Part shown: one piece after another, positions 27,599 through 36,283 of the stretch
Layout: each line of letters opens with the position of its first letter
How positions within the stretch are numbered: position 1 is the first letter of the stretch
Source of the DNA: JAJYTL01 sp046705265
GTDB lineage: Bacteria; Pseudomonadota; Alphaproteobacteria; Ferrovibrionales; Ferrovibrionaceae
DNA length: 64,000 nt
NCBI GenBank assembly: GCA_046705265.1
Contig: JBJKQL010000008.1
Span: 5,795 to 69,794 of the forward strand
Reading direction: 5' to 3'
The notes under the pieces: generated by a model
Seen by the model: the letters and a program-made list of their open reading frames with translations, nothing else
What the model was told of the DNA's origin: nothing
The model's database searches: none
Position numbers and translations under genes: made by a program

Positions 27599-27633
27599 GC
27601 ACCAAGCGAGCAGGCAAACACGCCAACGCGCCT

Positions 27634-27669
27634 CGACCGTCCTGTCCTCACGGCGGGAAAAGACGGTCG
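27634..27669. terminator. Inverted repeat between convergent recR and peroxiredoxin
   Basis: CGACCGTC at 27634-27641 is the exact inverse of GACGGTCG at 27662-27669. It lies in the 110-bp space between two convergent stops and could act as a bidirectional terminator, but the loop is 20 bases and no T-run follows. Confidence 0.3.
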
Positions 27670-27708
27670 CGCGCGCAGCTGGATGTCAGGCCGCCGACCT
27701 TGGCGACC

Positions 27709-28347
27709 TTAAAGATTGGGCTGCGGCGTCACCCGCAGATAGGGCTTGAGCTCCTTGTAGCCCTTGGGGAACAGCCGTTTCACCTCGGCCGGATCGGTGA
27801 GCGAGGGCGCGATGATTACGTCGTCGCCCTGTTTCCAGTTCACCGGCGTCGCCACCCTGTGCTTGTCGGTGAGCTGCAGCGAATCGATGACTCGCAGGAT
27901 CTCGTTGAAGTCGCGTCCCGTGCTCGCCGGATATGTGATCGTGAGGCGGATTTTTTTCTGCGGATCAATGACGAAGACCGAGCGGACGGTCAGAGTGTCG
28001 TTCGCCTTGGGGTGAATCATGCCATAAAGGTCCGAGACCTTGCGATCGGCGTCGGCAATGAGCGGGAAGTTCAGCGAGTGACCTTGAGTTTCGGCGATGT
28101 CACCGGCCCATTTCTCATGCGAGTCCAAAGGATCGACGCTGAGCCCGATGACCTTCACGCCACGCTTCTCGAACTCGGGCTTGAGCCGCGCGACGTAGCC
28201 GAGTTCAGTGGTGCAGACGGGGGTGAAATCCTTCGGATGCGAAAACAGAACGCCCCAGCTGTCGCCCAGCCATTCGTGAAAACGGATGCGCCCAAGGGTG
28301 CTCTGCTGCTCGAAATCGGGCGCAATGTCGCCAAGCTGCAATGCCAT
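27709..28347 (-). CDS. 1-Cys peroxiredoxin (Prx6 type)
   Basis: 212 aa thiol peroxidase reducing H2O2 and alkyl hydroperoxides. The start at 28347 is set by TGGAGG 7 bases upstream and by the family N-terminus ALQLGDIAPDFEQQSTLG. The peroxidatic Cys45 is in HPKDFTPVCTTELG, and it is the only cysteine in the protein. The C-terminal TPVNWKQGDDVIIAPSL signature marks the Prx6 class. It has its own promoter region, shared divergently with the aldolase cassette, with a palindrome at 28455. Confidence 0.93.
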   Translation of the reverse strand: MALQLGDIAPDFEQQSTLGRIRFHEWLGDSWGVLFSHPKDFTPVCTTELGYVARLKPEFEKRGVKVIGLSVDPLDSHEKWAGDIAETQGHSLNFPLIADADRKVSDLYGMIHPKANDTLTVRSVFVIDPQKKIRLTITYPASTGRDFNEILRVIDSLQLTDKHRVATPVNWKQGDDVIIAPSLTDPAEVKRLFPKGYKELKPYLRVTPQPNL

Positions 28348-28454
28348 CGTGGTTCCTCCATTTTGGCGCCCTGGTGAGGGCGCGATGTCATAGATATAAC
28401 GCATCCGAACCTACGGCGGAATATACACACAATTGAATCTGACAAAATATTTTT

Positions 28455-28475
28455 TAACACATAAATATGGTGTTA
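28455..28475. promoter_or_regulatory. 21-bp palindrome in divergent promoter region
   Basis: TAACAC at 28455-28460 and GTGTTA at 28470-28475 form perfect 6-bp arms around an AT-rich 9-bp centre. It lies between the peroxiredoxin (minus) and aldolase cassette (plus), about 110 bp and 150 bp from the two starts. Size and symmetry fit an operator for a dimeric regulator; I cannot name it. Confidence 0.45.
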
Positions 28476-28625
28476 TTTCTCATCGGACTGGAGGACAAGA
28501 TGGCGATTGTCATTAGATTTTTGGCCTAAGCCTGTGCAAACTGGCGCAGCGAAAAAAGGACAATAGCCGCCGCCGCGCGATTGAGACGCGGCCCGGCCGC
28601 GGCCGTGTGAAAGGTGAGGAAAGTG

Positions 28626-29555
28626 ATGAGCGATCAACCGTTTCGGGGTGTTGTGGTTCCGGCGCTGACGCCCTTCACGAAGGACGGCGCGCCAGATCAG
28701 CGCCGCTTCGTCGGCTTCTGCCGGTGGCTGATGCAGGAAGGTGCCGATGGGCTCGCCGTCTTCGGCACCACCAGCGAAGCCAATTCGCTCTCCATGAGTG
28801 AGAAGATGGAGCTGCTCGACGCCGCAATCGAGGCGGGCATTCCGGCCTCGCGCTTCATGCCGGGCACGGGGGCCTGTGCCCTTCCCGATGCCGTGGCGCT
28901 GACCCGCCACGCCATGGCCAAGGGCTGCGGCGCGGTGCTCATGTTGCCGCCCTTTTATTACAAGGGCGTCAGCGACGAGGGGCTGTTCGCGTTCTACAGC
29001 GAGGTGATTCAGCGGGTTGGCTCGGCGGCGCTTCGTATTTATCTCTATCATATCCCGCCGGTGTCCCAGGTTCCGATCAGCCTCGATCTTGTTGCCCGTT
29101 TGCGCGACGCCTATCCGAAAACCGTGGTTGGGCTGAAGGATAGTTCCGGCGACTGGAACAACACCAAGGCCATGCTGGAACGCTTTCCTGGCTTCGGCAC
29201 GTTTGCCGGTTCCGAGGTGTTCCTTCTCGATACCCTGCGGGGCGGCGGCGCGGGCTGCATCACCGCCTCGGGCAACGTCAATGTCAGGGATTGCCACAAA
29301 GTCTTCCTCGCCTGCCAGGGCCCCGAGGCCGACGCCTTGCAGGCCAGGGTTGCCGCCGTGCGCAAGGCTATCCAGGCCTATCCGCTGATCCCCGCGCTGA
29401 AGAGAATGGTCGCCCATTTTCATGACGATGAGGATTTCGCGCGGCTCCGTCCGCCGCTTCAGGCCCTGAACGCCGAGATGTCGAGGAAGTTGATCGCCGA
29501 TCTCGACGCGCTCGGCTTTACTATGTCGCCCCGCACCGAGGCCAAGGCCGCATGA
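28626..29555 (+). CDS. DHDPS-superfamily class I aldolase/lyase, not canonical DapA
   Basis: 309 aa. ATG 28626 is chosen for the upstream GGTGAGGAAAGTG and the family start; a GTG at 28614 is less likely. The TIM-barrel signatures are LTPFTKDG, FGTTSEANSLS (Thr48-Thr49), LPPFYYKG, LYHIPP with Tyr141, and VGLKDSSGDW with Schiff-base Lys171. The arginine that binds the substrate carboxylate in true dihydrodipicolinate synthase (YNVPSRTG) is replaced here (YHIPPVSQ), so lysine biosynthesis is unlikely. The family also includes N-acetylneuraminate lyase and several 2-oxo-acid aldolases and dehydratases. The end overlaps the next gene by 4 bp, tying it to the ThDP decarboxylase pair. Substrate unknown; one product or substrate may be a 2-oxo acid. 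Confidence 0.82.
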   Translation: MSDQPFRGVVVPALTPFTKDGAPDQRRFVGFCRWLMQEGADGLAVFGTTSEANSLSMSEKMELLDAAIEAGIPASRFMPGTGACALPDAVALTRHAMAKGCGAVLMLPPFYYKGVSDEGLFAFYSEVIQRVGSAALRIYLYHIPPVSQVPISLDLVARLRDAYPKTVVGLKDSSGDWNNTKAMLERFPGFGTFAGSEVFLLDTLRGGGAGCITASGNVNVRDCHKVFLACQGPEADALQARVAAVRKAIQAYPLIPALKRMVAHFHDDEDFARLRPPLQALNAEMSRKLIADLDALGFTMSPRTEAKAA

Positions 29556-30091
29556 GCGAGGCAGCAACGCCGGCCGATTGGCCGGCGGATATTTTTCGCG
29601 CCTTCAAGGCGGCGAATATTCGGATGGTCTCTTATGTTCCGGACGCCGGCCACGCCAAGCTGATCCGCTTGTGCGAGGCCGATCCCGAAATCCGAACCGT
29701 GCCGCTTACCACCGAGGAAGAAGGCATCGGCCTTGCCGCCGGCGCTTGGCTTGGCGGCGAGAGGGCGGTGCTTCTGATGCAATCGAGTGGCGTCGGTAAT
29801 TGCATCAATACGCTCTCGCTGCTGGAGAGTTGTCGTCTGCCGTTTCTCATGCTTGTGACACGGCGCGGCGAATGGGCCGAGTTCAATCCTTGGCAGGTGC
29901 CGATGGGCCAGGCGGCGCCGGCCGCGGCCGAACTCATGGGCATGGTGGTTTATCCGCTCGCCGACGCGGCGAGTGCGGGCGAGACGGTGGCCGCGGCGGC
30001 GCGACTGGCCTTCGACGGCGGCACGCCGGTCGCGGTTTTCATCGCGCAGCGGCTGATCGGCGCCAAGAGTTTTACGGAGGACGCGAAGTGA
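29552..30091 (+). CDS. ThDP-dependent 2-oxoacid decarboxylase, alpha (PYR) subunit
   Basis: 179 aa. It matches the N-terminal pyrimidine-binding half of sulfopyruvate/phosphonopyruvate decarboxylases (ComD-like): VSYVPDAGHAKLIRL, then TTEEEGIGLAAGAWLGG with the glutamate that activates ThDP, and LMQSSGVGNCINTLSLL. It lacks a cofactor pyrophosphate domain, which the next gene supplies. It overlaps neighbours by 4 bp on both sides. Substrate class (sulfo-, phosphono- or another 2-oxo acid) cannot be settled from sequence. Confidence 0.82.
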   Translation: MSEAATPADWPADIFRAFKAANIRMVSYVPDAGHAKLIRLCEADPEIRTVPLTTEEEGIGLAAGAWLGGERAVLLMQSSGVGNCINTLSLLESCRLPFLMLVTRRGEWAEFNPWQVPMGQAAPAAAELMGMVVYPLADAASAGETVAAAARLAFDGGTPVAVFIAQRLIGAKSFTEDAK

Positions 30092-30696
30092 CGGCGGTAA
30101 TGGACACGGCGACGGCGGCGAAGCTCGACCGCCGGGAGGTGGTGGCGAAGCTGCTCGCCGATCGCGGCGACCTCCTCGTTGTCGCCGGGCTTGGCTCGCC
30201 GGTGTGGGATTGCGCGGCGCAAGGCGACCATCCGCTCAACTTCTACCTCTGGGGCGCCATGGGCAGCGCCATCACCATCGGCCTCGGCCTTGCGCTGGCG
30301 CAACCGAAGCGCCGGGTTCTGGTGATCACCGGCGACGGCGAGATGCTGATGGGGCTTGGCGCGCTGGCGACCGTCGGCGTGCAGAAGCCGGAAAATCTCG
30401 CCATCGTCGTGCTCGACAACGAGCATTATGGCGAGACCGGGATGCAGAAGACCCATACCGCGTTCGGGGTCGATCTTGCCGCCATGGCCAAGGCGGCGGG
30501 TTTTTCTTCGACGCTGATCGCGAGGGATGAAAGCGCCATCGCACGGCTGCGGCAGTTGATCGGCGGTGCGCCGGGGCCAATCCTCGGGCAGGTCAAAATC
30601 TCCGCCGCCCACGCGCCGCTCGTTTTGCCACCACGTGATGGCGCCTATATCAAAAGCCGCTTCCGCGACGCTCTCCTTGGCGCGCCAAATCCTTGA
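30088..30696 (+). CDS. ThDP-dependent 2-oxoacid decarboxylase, beta (PP) subunit
   Basis: 202 aa from GTG 30088, which overlaps the alpha stop and follows ACGGAGG; ATG 30100 is the alternative. The ThDP/Mg motif is present: GDGEM at residues 82-86 and Asn111 in VVLDNEHYGETG. GAMGSAITIGLGLALAQP is the typical lead-in strand-helix. With the alpha protein it forms one split decarboxylase like ComD/ComE. The open frame extends far upstream inside the alpha gene and is rejected. Confidence 0.82.
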   Translation: MTAVMDTATAAKLDRREVVAKLLADRGDLLVVAGLGSPVWDCAAQGDHPLNFYLWGAMGSAITIGLGLALAQPKRRVLVITGDGEMLMGLGALATVGVQKPENLAIVVLDNEHYGETGMQKTHTAFGVDLAAMAKAAGFSSTLIARDESAIARLRQLIGGAPGPILGQVKISAAHAPLVLPPRDGAYIKSRFRDALLGAPNP

Positions 30697-30760
30697 AAAG
30701 GGCCGTTCCGAAGCGGCACAGGCGGGCTTCAGCACGGGGTTGGGATGCTGGCTGTGGGTT

Positions 30761-30787
30761 GACTTCGGTCCGCCTTGCCCCTATACA
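30761..30787 (+). promoter_or_regulatory. Candidate promoter of rpmH-rnpA-yidD-yidC operon
   Basis: TTGACT at 30761-30766 and TATACA at 30782-30787 with a 15-bp spacer (16 if the -35 is read as GTTGAC). It lies about 50 bp before rpmH and shows the best -35/-10 pair in the window. Confidence 0.5.
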
Positions 30788-30837
30788 CCGGGGCCTGCCA
30801 TGTTCGGTGGGGCAGGCGGTGAGGACGGAGTGCGGCA

Positions 30838-30972
30838 ATGAAACGGACCTATCAACCTAGCGCTCTCGTGCGCAAGCGCCGGCATGGTTTCCGCTCCCGC
30901 ATGGCAACGGTCGGCGGCCGCAAGGTGATTGCGAGACGGCGCGCGCGCGGCCGCAAGAAGCTCTCGGCCTAG
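30838..30972 (+). CDS. rpmH: 50S ribosomal protein L34
   Basis: 44 aa, highly basic. [20 protein letters not shown] and [20 protein letters not shown] match L34 nearly end to end. It starts the conserved rpmH-rnpA-yidD-yidC run, 5 bp ahead of rnpA. Confidence 0.97.
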   Translation: MKRTYQPSALVRKRRHGFRSRMATVGGRKVIARRRARGRKKLSA

Positions 30973-30977
30973 GCTCG

Positions 30978-31352
30978 ATGGTCGCCCGTCCCGGGCGCCT
31001 TACGCAGCGGGCGGAATACCTGCGCGTTCGCCGCGCGGGCCGCCGCTTCGCCACGCCGGGATTGGTTCTGCAAGCGGCGCCGGCGCCGGGCCAGGCTGGC
31101 TTTCGCGTCGGTTTCACCGTCAGCCGCCAAGTCGGTAACGCGGTCAGTCGTAACCGGGCCCGTCGGCGTCTCAAGGCGGCGGCGAGGATAGTGTTTCCGC
31201 CCCACGCGGCGAGCGGACTGGATTACGTCGTGATCGGCCGGCAGGGCACCTTAACCCGGCCGTTTCTTCTTCTCGCCGGGGACATGGAGCAAGCGCTGCA
31301 TCGGCTTGGCCTCTGGCGCGATCGCGGGCCAGCGGAACGAGGGCGAGAATGA
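30978..31352 (+). CDS. rnpA: Ribonuclease P protein component
   Basis: 124 aa basic protein that assists the RNase P RNA in 5' maturation of tRNAs. The signature [19 protein letters not shown] corresponds to the RNR motif, preceded by FRVGFTVSR. The N-terminus ([19 protein letters not shown]) aligns with the family. The stop overlaps the yidD ATG by 4 bp. Confidence 0.94.
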   Translation: MVARPGRLTQRAEYLRVRRAGRRFATPGLVLQAAPAPGQAGFRVGFTVSRQVGNAVSRNRARRRLKAAARIVFPPHAASGLDYVVIGRQGTLTRPFLLLAGDMEQALHRLGLWRDRGPAERGRE

Positions 31353-31612
31353 GAATCGTTGCCGTCCTGTTGAATGCGCTTATCACACTCTATCGGGTGA
31401 TGATTTCGCCTTGGCTTGGGGTCAACTGCCGCTATCAGCCGACGTGTTCCGTTTATGCTCAGGAGGCGATTCTCCACCATGGGCCGGTCAAGGGCCTGTG
31501 GCTTGCGGGCCGGCGTCTTTCCCGCTGTCATCCCTGGGGTGGCCACGGCTATGATCCCGTACCGCCCGCGACCGTCACCCTGCCGCCAAAGGCTTCCTCC
31601 CCTAAGGTCTGA
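31349..31612 (+). CDS. yidD: Membrane protein insertion efficiency factor YidD
   Basis: 87 aa. The family core is intact: [31 protein letters not shown] and [14 protein letters not shown]. YidD lies at the inner membrane and assists YidC-dependent insertion. It overlaps rnpA by 4 bp and sits 5 bp before yidC. Confidence 0.95.
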   Translation: MRIVAVLLNALITLYRVMISPWLGVNCRYQPTCSVYAQEAILHHGPVKGLWLAGRRLSRCHPWGGHGYDPVPPATVTLPPKASSPKV

Positions 31613-31617
31613 GTTCG

Positions 31618-33378
31618 ATGTCCGAGCAGAAGAATCTGATCATTGCGATCGTCCTTTCGGTCGCCATTCTGTTTGCCTTCCAGTATTTCTTCGGCACGCC
31701 GAAGATGACCAAGCAGGCAACGGCTCCGACCGCCGCCACGACGGCTTCGACGGAAAACCACACCGGGACGACGCCGGCCGCGAAAAGCGCGACGAGCGCT
31801 CATGGCACCGGCGGCGCCAGCGCCTCGCGCATCGGCAACGCTTCAGGCCTCGGGCCCCATAACTTGAAGGAAGCGCTTGCCCGTTCGCCGCGGATCAAGA
31901 TTGAAAACGGCACGGTCCGCGGTTCGATTGCGCTCGATGGCGCCCTCATCGACCACCTCGAGCTTCTGGACTATCACCAGACGGTCAGCAAGAAGAGCCC
32001 GGTGATCACTCTGCTCAGTCCGCCCGGCAGCCCGCATCCTTACTACGCGAGTTTCGGCTGGACCGCCGGCGCCGGCGCCAAAATCCGCTTGCCCGGTCCA
32101 GACACCACATGGAAGAGCACCGGCGGCGTCCTTTCCCCCGACCATCCAGTGACGCTGACCTGGAATAACGGCCAGGGCCTCGGCTTTGCCATGATCTTTT
32201 CCATCGACAAGAACTATATGTTCCATATCGAGGAGAAGGTCGAGAACCAGACGGGCCAGCCGGTGACTCTCTATCCTTATGGTCTGATCGCCCGGGACGG
32301 TACGCCAAAAACGCTCGGCTATTACCTTCTGCACGAGGGGCCGCTCGGCGTTTTCAATGGCACCCTTTCCGAGTACAAGTACAAAACTCTGAGAGAAGAC
32401 GGCAAGATCCGGAAGACCAGTACAGGCGGCTGGATCGGCATCACCGGCCATTACTGGCTGGCGGCGCTGATCCCGGATCCGACGTCCCATGTCACAGCCA
32501 ATTTCCGCTACGCCGCAGGGGGACCCTACAAGAACCACTATCAGGTGGACTACCTCGGCAGCGCGCTGACGGTGCCGGCGCATGGCACCGGCGCGAGTTC
32601 GGCGCGGTTGTTTGCCGGCGCAAAGGAGGTGCAGCTTCTCAACTATTACGCCAAACACGATCACGTCGAACGCTTCGACCTCGCCATCGACTGGGGCTGG
32701 TTCTATTTCCTTACCAAGCCGATCTTCTATGCGCTTGATTACCTGAACGCGGTGATCGGCAATTTCGGCCTCGCCATTCTGGCGCTCACCACCCTGATCA
32801 AGCTGGTCTTCTTTCCGCTGGCCCAGAAGTCCTATCGCGCCATGACGGAAATGAAGCGGCTACAGCCCCGGATCGCGGAGATCCGAGAGCAATACGCCGA
32901 CGACAAGACAAAAATGAATCAGGCGGTGATGGAGCTTTACAAGCGCGCGAAGGTCAATCCCGCCGCCGGCTGTTTGCCGGTCCTTCTTCAGGTGCCAGTC
33001 TTTTTCGCGCTTTATAAAGTGCTGTTCGTTACTATCGAGATGCGGCACGCGCCGTTCTACGGCTGGATCCATGACCTCTCCGCTCCCGACCCAACCAGCG
33101 CCTTCAACCTGTTCGGCCTGATTCCGTGGACCCCACCGCATTTTCTCGATATCGGCGCCTGGCCGTTGATGATGGGCGTCAGCATGTTCCTGCAACAGCG
33201 CCTGAACCCGACCCCGCCGGATCCAGTGCAGGCCAAGCTGTTCCTGCTGATGCCGATCTTTTTCACTTATCTTCTTGCGCATTTTCCGGCCGGCCTCGTG
33301 ATCTACTGGACCTGGAACAATCTGCTTTCGATGACCCAGCAATGGCTGATCATGCGCCAGATGGGGGTCAAGGCGTGA
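31618..33378 (+). CDS. yidC: Membrane protein insertase YidC
   Basis: 586 aa, the long Gram-negative form. A first membrane helix (about 7-24) is followed by a low-complexity linker, a large periplasmic beta-supersandwich domain (about 90-360), and the conserved insertase core of five helices. The core includes FPLAQKSYRAMTEMKRLQP, the cytoplasmic loop, VNPAAGCLPVLLQVPVFFALY and PAGLVIYWTWNNLLS. It inserts and folds inner-membrane proteins, alone or with Sec. Confidence 0.96.
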   Translation: MSEQKNLIIAIVLSVAILFAFQYFFGTPKMTKQATAPTAATTASTENHTGTTPAAKSATSAHGTGGASASRIGNASGLGPHNLKEALARSPRIKIENGTVRGSIALDGALIDHLELLDYHQTVSKKSPVITLLSPPGSPHPYYASFGWTAGAGAKIRLPGPDTTWKSTGGVLSPDHPVTLTWNNGQGLGFAMIFSIDKNYMFHIEEKVENQTGQPVTLYPYGLIARDGTPKTLGYYLLHEGPLGVFNGTLSEYKYKTLREDGKIRKTSTGGWIGITGHYWLAALIPDPTSHVTANFRYAAGGPYKNHYQVDYLGSALTVPAHGTGASSARLFAGAKEVQLLNYYAKHDHVERFDLAIDWGWFYFLTKPIFYALDYLNAVIGNFGLAILALTTLIKLVFFPLAQKSYRAMTEMKRLQPRIAEIREQYADDKTKMNQAVMELYKRAKVNPAAGCLPVLLQVPVFFALYKVLFVTIEMRHAPFYGWIHDLSAPDPTSAFNLFGLIPWTPPHFLDIGAWPLMMGVSMFLQQRLNPTPPDPVQAKLFLLMPIFFTYLLAHFPAGLVIYWTWNNLLSMTQQWLIMRQMGVKA

Positions 33379-33381
33379 GCC

Positions 33382-34020
33382 GTGGAGAAACCCGCGGCTG
33401 CTGATCCCAAGCTCGAGGCGGGACGGGTCCTTTTTGCCGGTGCCTGCGTCTTTGTCGCGAGCATCGCGAGGGTCGAGCAGATACCGGCGGCGGCCTTGCC
33501 GGAGGTCGCGTTCGCTGGCCGCTCCAATGTCGGGAAATCGAGTCTTGTGAACGCACTGACCGGGCGTAAGACGCTGGCCCGTGTTTCCAACACGCCAGGC
33601 CGCACGCGGATGTTGAATTTCTTCCAGCTAGCCGGGCGTCTTTCGCTCGTCGATCTGCCCGGCTATGGCTACGCCCGCGCCTCGAAGCGTGAGATCGAGG
33701 CCTGGACGGGCTTGGTTTTCGATTACCTCCGCGGCCGACCGGGCCTCGCCCGCGTTCTTCTCTTGATTGACGCGCGTCACGGCCTCAAGGAGACCGATCG
33801 CGAAGCCATGACGTTGATGGATAAGGCGGCTGTCGTTTATCAAGTGGTGTTGACCAAGGCCGATAAAATCAACCAGGCCGAGGCGCTGAAGACGGCCCTC
33901 GCGGCCGAGCTTCGCCGTCGCCCCGCCGCCTATCCCGACATCGCGGTGACCTCGTCCCGCACTGGGGCCGGCGTCGCCGAGCTGCGTGCCGCGCTTGCCG
34001 AACTCGCCCATCCGCGCTGA
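33382..34020 (+). CDS. engB: Ribosome-biogenesis GTPase YsxC/EngB
   Basis: 212 aa from a GTG 3 bp after yidC. GTPase boxes are visible: G1 [16 protein letters not shown]3 DLPGYGYA and G4 TKADK, with the family-typical [10 protein letters not shown] switch region. EngB acts in late 50S subunit assembly. Order yidC-engB-argB is common in alphaproteobacteria. Confidence 0.94.
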   Translation: MEKPAAADPKLEAGRVLFAGACVFVASIARVEQIPAAALPEVAFAGRSNVGKSSLVNALTGRKTLARVSNTPGRTRMLNFFQLAGRLSLVDLPGYGYARASKREIEAWTGLVFDYLRGRPGLARVLLLIDARHGLKETDREAMTLMDKAAVVYQVVLTKADKINQAEALKTALAAELRRRPAAYPDIAVTSSRTGAGVAELRAALAELAHPR

Positions 34021-34061
34021 TTCTGGCGAATTCCCGACGATTAGGCTATAAGCCTGTGGCC

Positions 34062-34997
34062 ATGAACGAGACACGCCATACCCCGGCGCCTGAGCTTCTC
34101 GCCACCGCGCGCACGCTTGCGGAGGCGTTGCCCTATATGCGGCGCTTTTCCGGCCAGACCTTCGTCATCAAATATGGCGGGCATGCTATGGGCGAGAGCG
34201 AGGCGGCGCGCTCGTTCGCTCGAGACGTCGTGCTAATCAAGCAGGTCGGCATCAATCCTGTGGTGGTGCATGGCGGCGGGCCGCAGATTGGCGCCATGCT
34301 GGAGCGGTTGAACATCAAGAGCACGTTTCTCGATGGCTTGCGCGTTACCGACCGACCGACCTTGGAGGTCGTGGAGATGGTGCTTTCCGGAGCCATCAAC
34401 AAAGAGTTGGTGCGTGCGATCGGCGATGCCGGTGGGCTTGCCATCGGGCTCTCCGGAAAGGATGGGCGGCTGATCGAGGCGCGCAAGCTGCGGCGCACTC
34501 AGCGCGATCCGGATTCCAATATCGAACGCCTGCTCGATCTCGGCTTCGTTGGCGAACCACACAAGATAAATCCGGAATTGCTTTACGCCCTGCGGGAGAC
34601 CCGGACCATCCCGGTTATCGCACCGGTTGGCTTCGGCGAAGATGGCGAGACCTATAACATCAACGCGGATTCGGTCGCCGGCGCAGTCGCCGGCGCGCTT
34701 CGCGCCGCGAAGCTCGTGCTGCTCACCGACGTCGCCGGCATTCTCGATCGCGATAAGAATCTGATCCCGACCCTAACGGTGAAGGAACTTCGCACATTGC
34801 TTGCCGAAGGCGTGATCAGCGGCGGCATGATCCCGAAAGTCGAGACCTGCCTTTATGCGTTAGAGGTCGGCGTCCAGGCGGTTCATATCCTCGATGGCCG
34901 CATTCCCCATGTGCTGCTACTCGAGCTATTTACCGCGCACGGCGTCGGCACCATGATCCGCAACGAAGGCGTTGCCGATCCCGGCCTTACGAGCTGA
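34062..34997 (+). CDS. argB: Acetylglutamate kinase
   Basis: 311 aa, second step of arginine synthesis, ATP-dependent phosphorylation of N-acetylglutamate. Key segments: [22 protein letters not shown], and [15 protein letters not shown] in the ATP site. ATG 34062 is preferred; a GTG two codons upstream is also open. The last 11 bp overlap the convergent DUF2336 gene. argH lies 14 kb away in this window. Confidence 0.95.
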   Translation: MNETRHTPAPELLATARTLAEALPYMRRFSGQTFVIKYGGHAMGESEAARSFARDVVLIKQVGINPVVVHGGGPQIGAMLERLNIKSTFLDGLRVTDRPTLEVVEMVLSGAINKELVRAIGDAGGLAIGLSGKDGRLIEARKLRRTQRDPDSNIERLLDLGFVGEPHKINPELLYALRETRTIPVIAPVGFGEDGETYNINADSVAGAVAGALRAAKLVLLTDVAGILDRDKNLIPTLTVKELRTLLAEGVISGGMIPKVETCLYALEVGVQAVHILDGRIPHVLLLELFTAHGVGTMIRNEGVADPGLTS

Positions 34998-36240
34998 AAT
35001 AGCTGATCTGCCACTCCATTTCCTCCGGGTTCAGCGGATAATCAACCCCGTTGCGGGCGTTCAGAATCGCCTGCGGCGGAATCGAGCCGAGGCGCTGCTG
35101 CAGGCGCATTCCGGTCCGCATCGAGACGCCCGCCTTCCAGGCGAGCGCGGTGATTGCCTTCGGATTGCGCGCCTCGACGATTCGCTGTGCGATCTCGAGC
35201 CCGACCTGCGCCCGGAAGGCAAGGGCATAAACCGCAAAGTCGCGTGCGCCCCGTTCCGCTGCCTCGACGATGCAGTCGTCGTCGAGTGCGCCCTTGGCAT
35301 GAAGAGCGGCGACTTCCATCGCGATCACCCTCCAATCTGTGGGTTCACCCGGGGCGCTGAGACGGTTTCGCACCGTGCTTTTTAACTCTTGGGCAAATGC
35401 CTCGGGAAGACGGCGATGCTCGACCAGCAGGTCGACCAGTGACGAGGTGACGAACTGAGCGATGCGCCGCATGGCGCGGATCGAAAGGTCCGAGCGCATC
35501 ACCAGGGGCTTGTGCCATGATGCCACCTCGGCCGCGTGCTCGACGATGCGTTCCATGGCCGCCTCGCGGATTTCGGCGCTGGGATTGGCGAGAAGGGTGG
35601 CGACCGCGGGTACCTCGAGCGTTGCGACGATCGCGTCGGTGACCGTGCCCGAGACCGTGGCGCGCCGCGCGATGGCGGAAAGTCCGCCCTCGGCGACGCC
35701 CTTGGCAATGATCTCGACGAGGTCATGGTCGGAAAGAAGCGGCGAATATTCCAGGATTGGTACCGCGACGATGCTTTCGATATCGGTAGCGAGGCGGCGA
35801 ATGATTTCTTTCGGCACGTTGGGCGTGTGCTTCAGCTCTTCCGCGAGCAGAGCGCGGACGCGCGGTAGCGTGTCCTTGGCCAGGCGATCGAGTACCTCGA
35901 TCGCAATATCCCGAATCTGAGTGGTCTTGTCGGCATCAAGCCAGGGCATGATGCGCCCGATCTTCCGTGCGAGTTCGCAACGCACCTCGTCGTCGGCATC
36001 GCCGGTAAGAAGAAGGTCGGCCTGGATCGGCGTCGCTGGATTGACGGCGACGGCGCGGCGCACTGCTGGCATCTTGTCGCAGGCAAGATAATAGAGAATT
36101 TCCGGGCTTGCGTCCGGATGCTTGGCGAGCGCGCACCGCACTTCGCCTTCGGTGTCCTGCACGAGATCCCGCTCGACCTCGTAGCTCAGGGCCTTCGGGA
36201 CCTTTTTCGCCGCGTGGCGGGATCGCAACAGGCGAAACAC
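34987..36240 (-). CDS. DUF2336-family protein with HEAT-like repeats
   Basis: 417 aa, no signal peptide or membrane helix. I place the start at GTG 36240, preceded by GGGGGAGA; the frame upstream is open but atypical. The protein is a row of helical repeats containing [20 protein letters not shown] and [15 protein letters not shown], resembling HEAT/leucine-rich-variant repeats, followed by the DUF2336 region. The C-terminus has RMRLQQR- and [15 protein letters not shown] segments. DUF2336 is essentially alphaproteobacterial and has no assigned function. It is 43 bp downstream of an EAL-domain gene on the same strand, hinting at a c-di-GMP link (inference). Confidence 0.75.
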   Translation of the reverse strand: MFRLLRSRHAAKKVPKALSYEVERDLVQDTEGEVRCALAKHPDASPEILYYLACDKMPAVRRAVAVNPATPIQADLLLTGDADDEVRCELARKIGRIMPWLDADKTTQIRDIAIEVLDRLAKDTLPRVRALLAEELKHTPNVPKEIIRRLATDIESIVAVPILEYSPLLSDHDLVEIIAKGVAEGGLSAIARRATVSGTVTDAIVATLEVPAVATLLANPSAEIREAAMERIVEHAAEVASWHKPLVMRSDLSIRAMRRIAQFVTSSLVDLLVEHRRLPEAFAQELKSTVRNRLSAPGEPTDWRVIAMEVAALHAKGALDDDCIVEAAERGARDFAVYALAFRAQVGLEIAQRIVEARNPKAITALAWKAGVSMRTGMRLQQRLGSIPPQAILNARNGVDYPLNPEEMEWQISYFSS

Positions 36241-36283
36241 GGACTTTCTCCCCCAGCCGGTGAAGTCAGATCGCCTGCGGCGG

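Noticed and set aside
28626..29555. Annotation as dihydrodipicolinate synthase (dapA)
   Set aside because: The substrate-carboxylate arginine is missing and the gene is fused by overlap to a ThDP decarboxylase, not to lysine genes.
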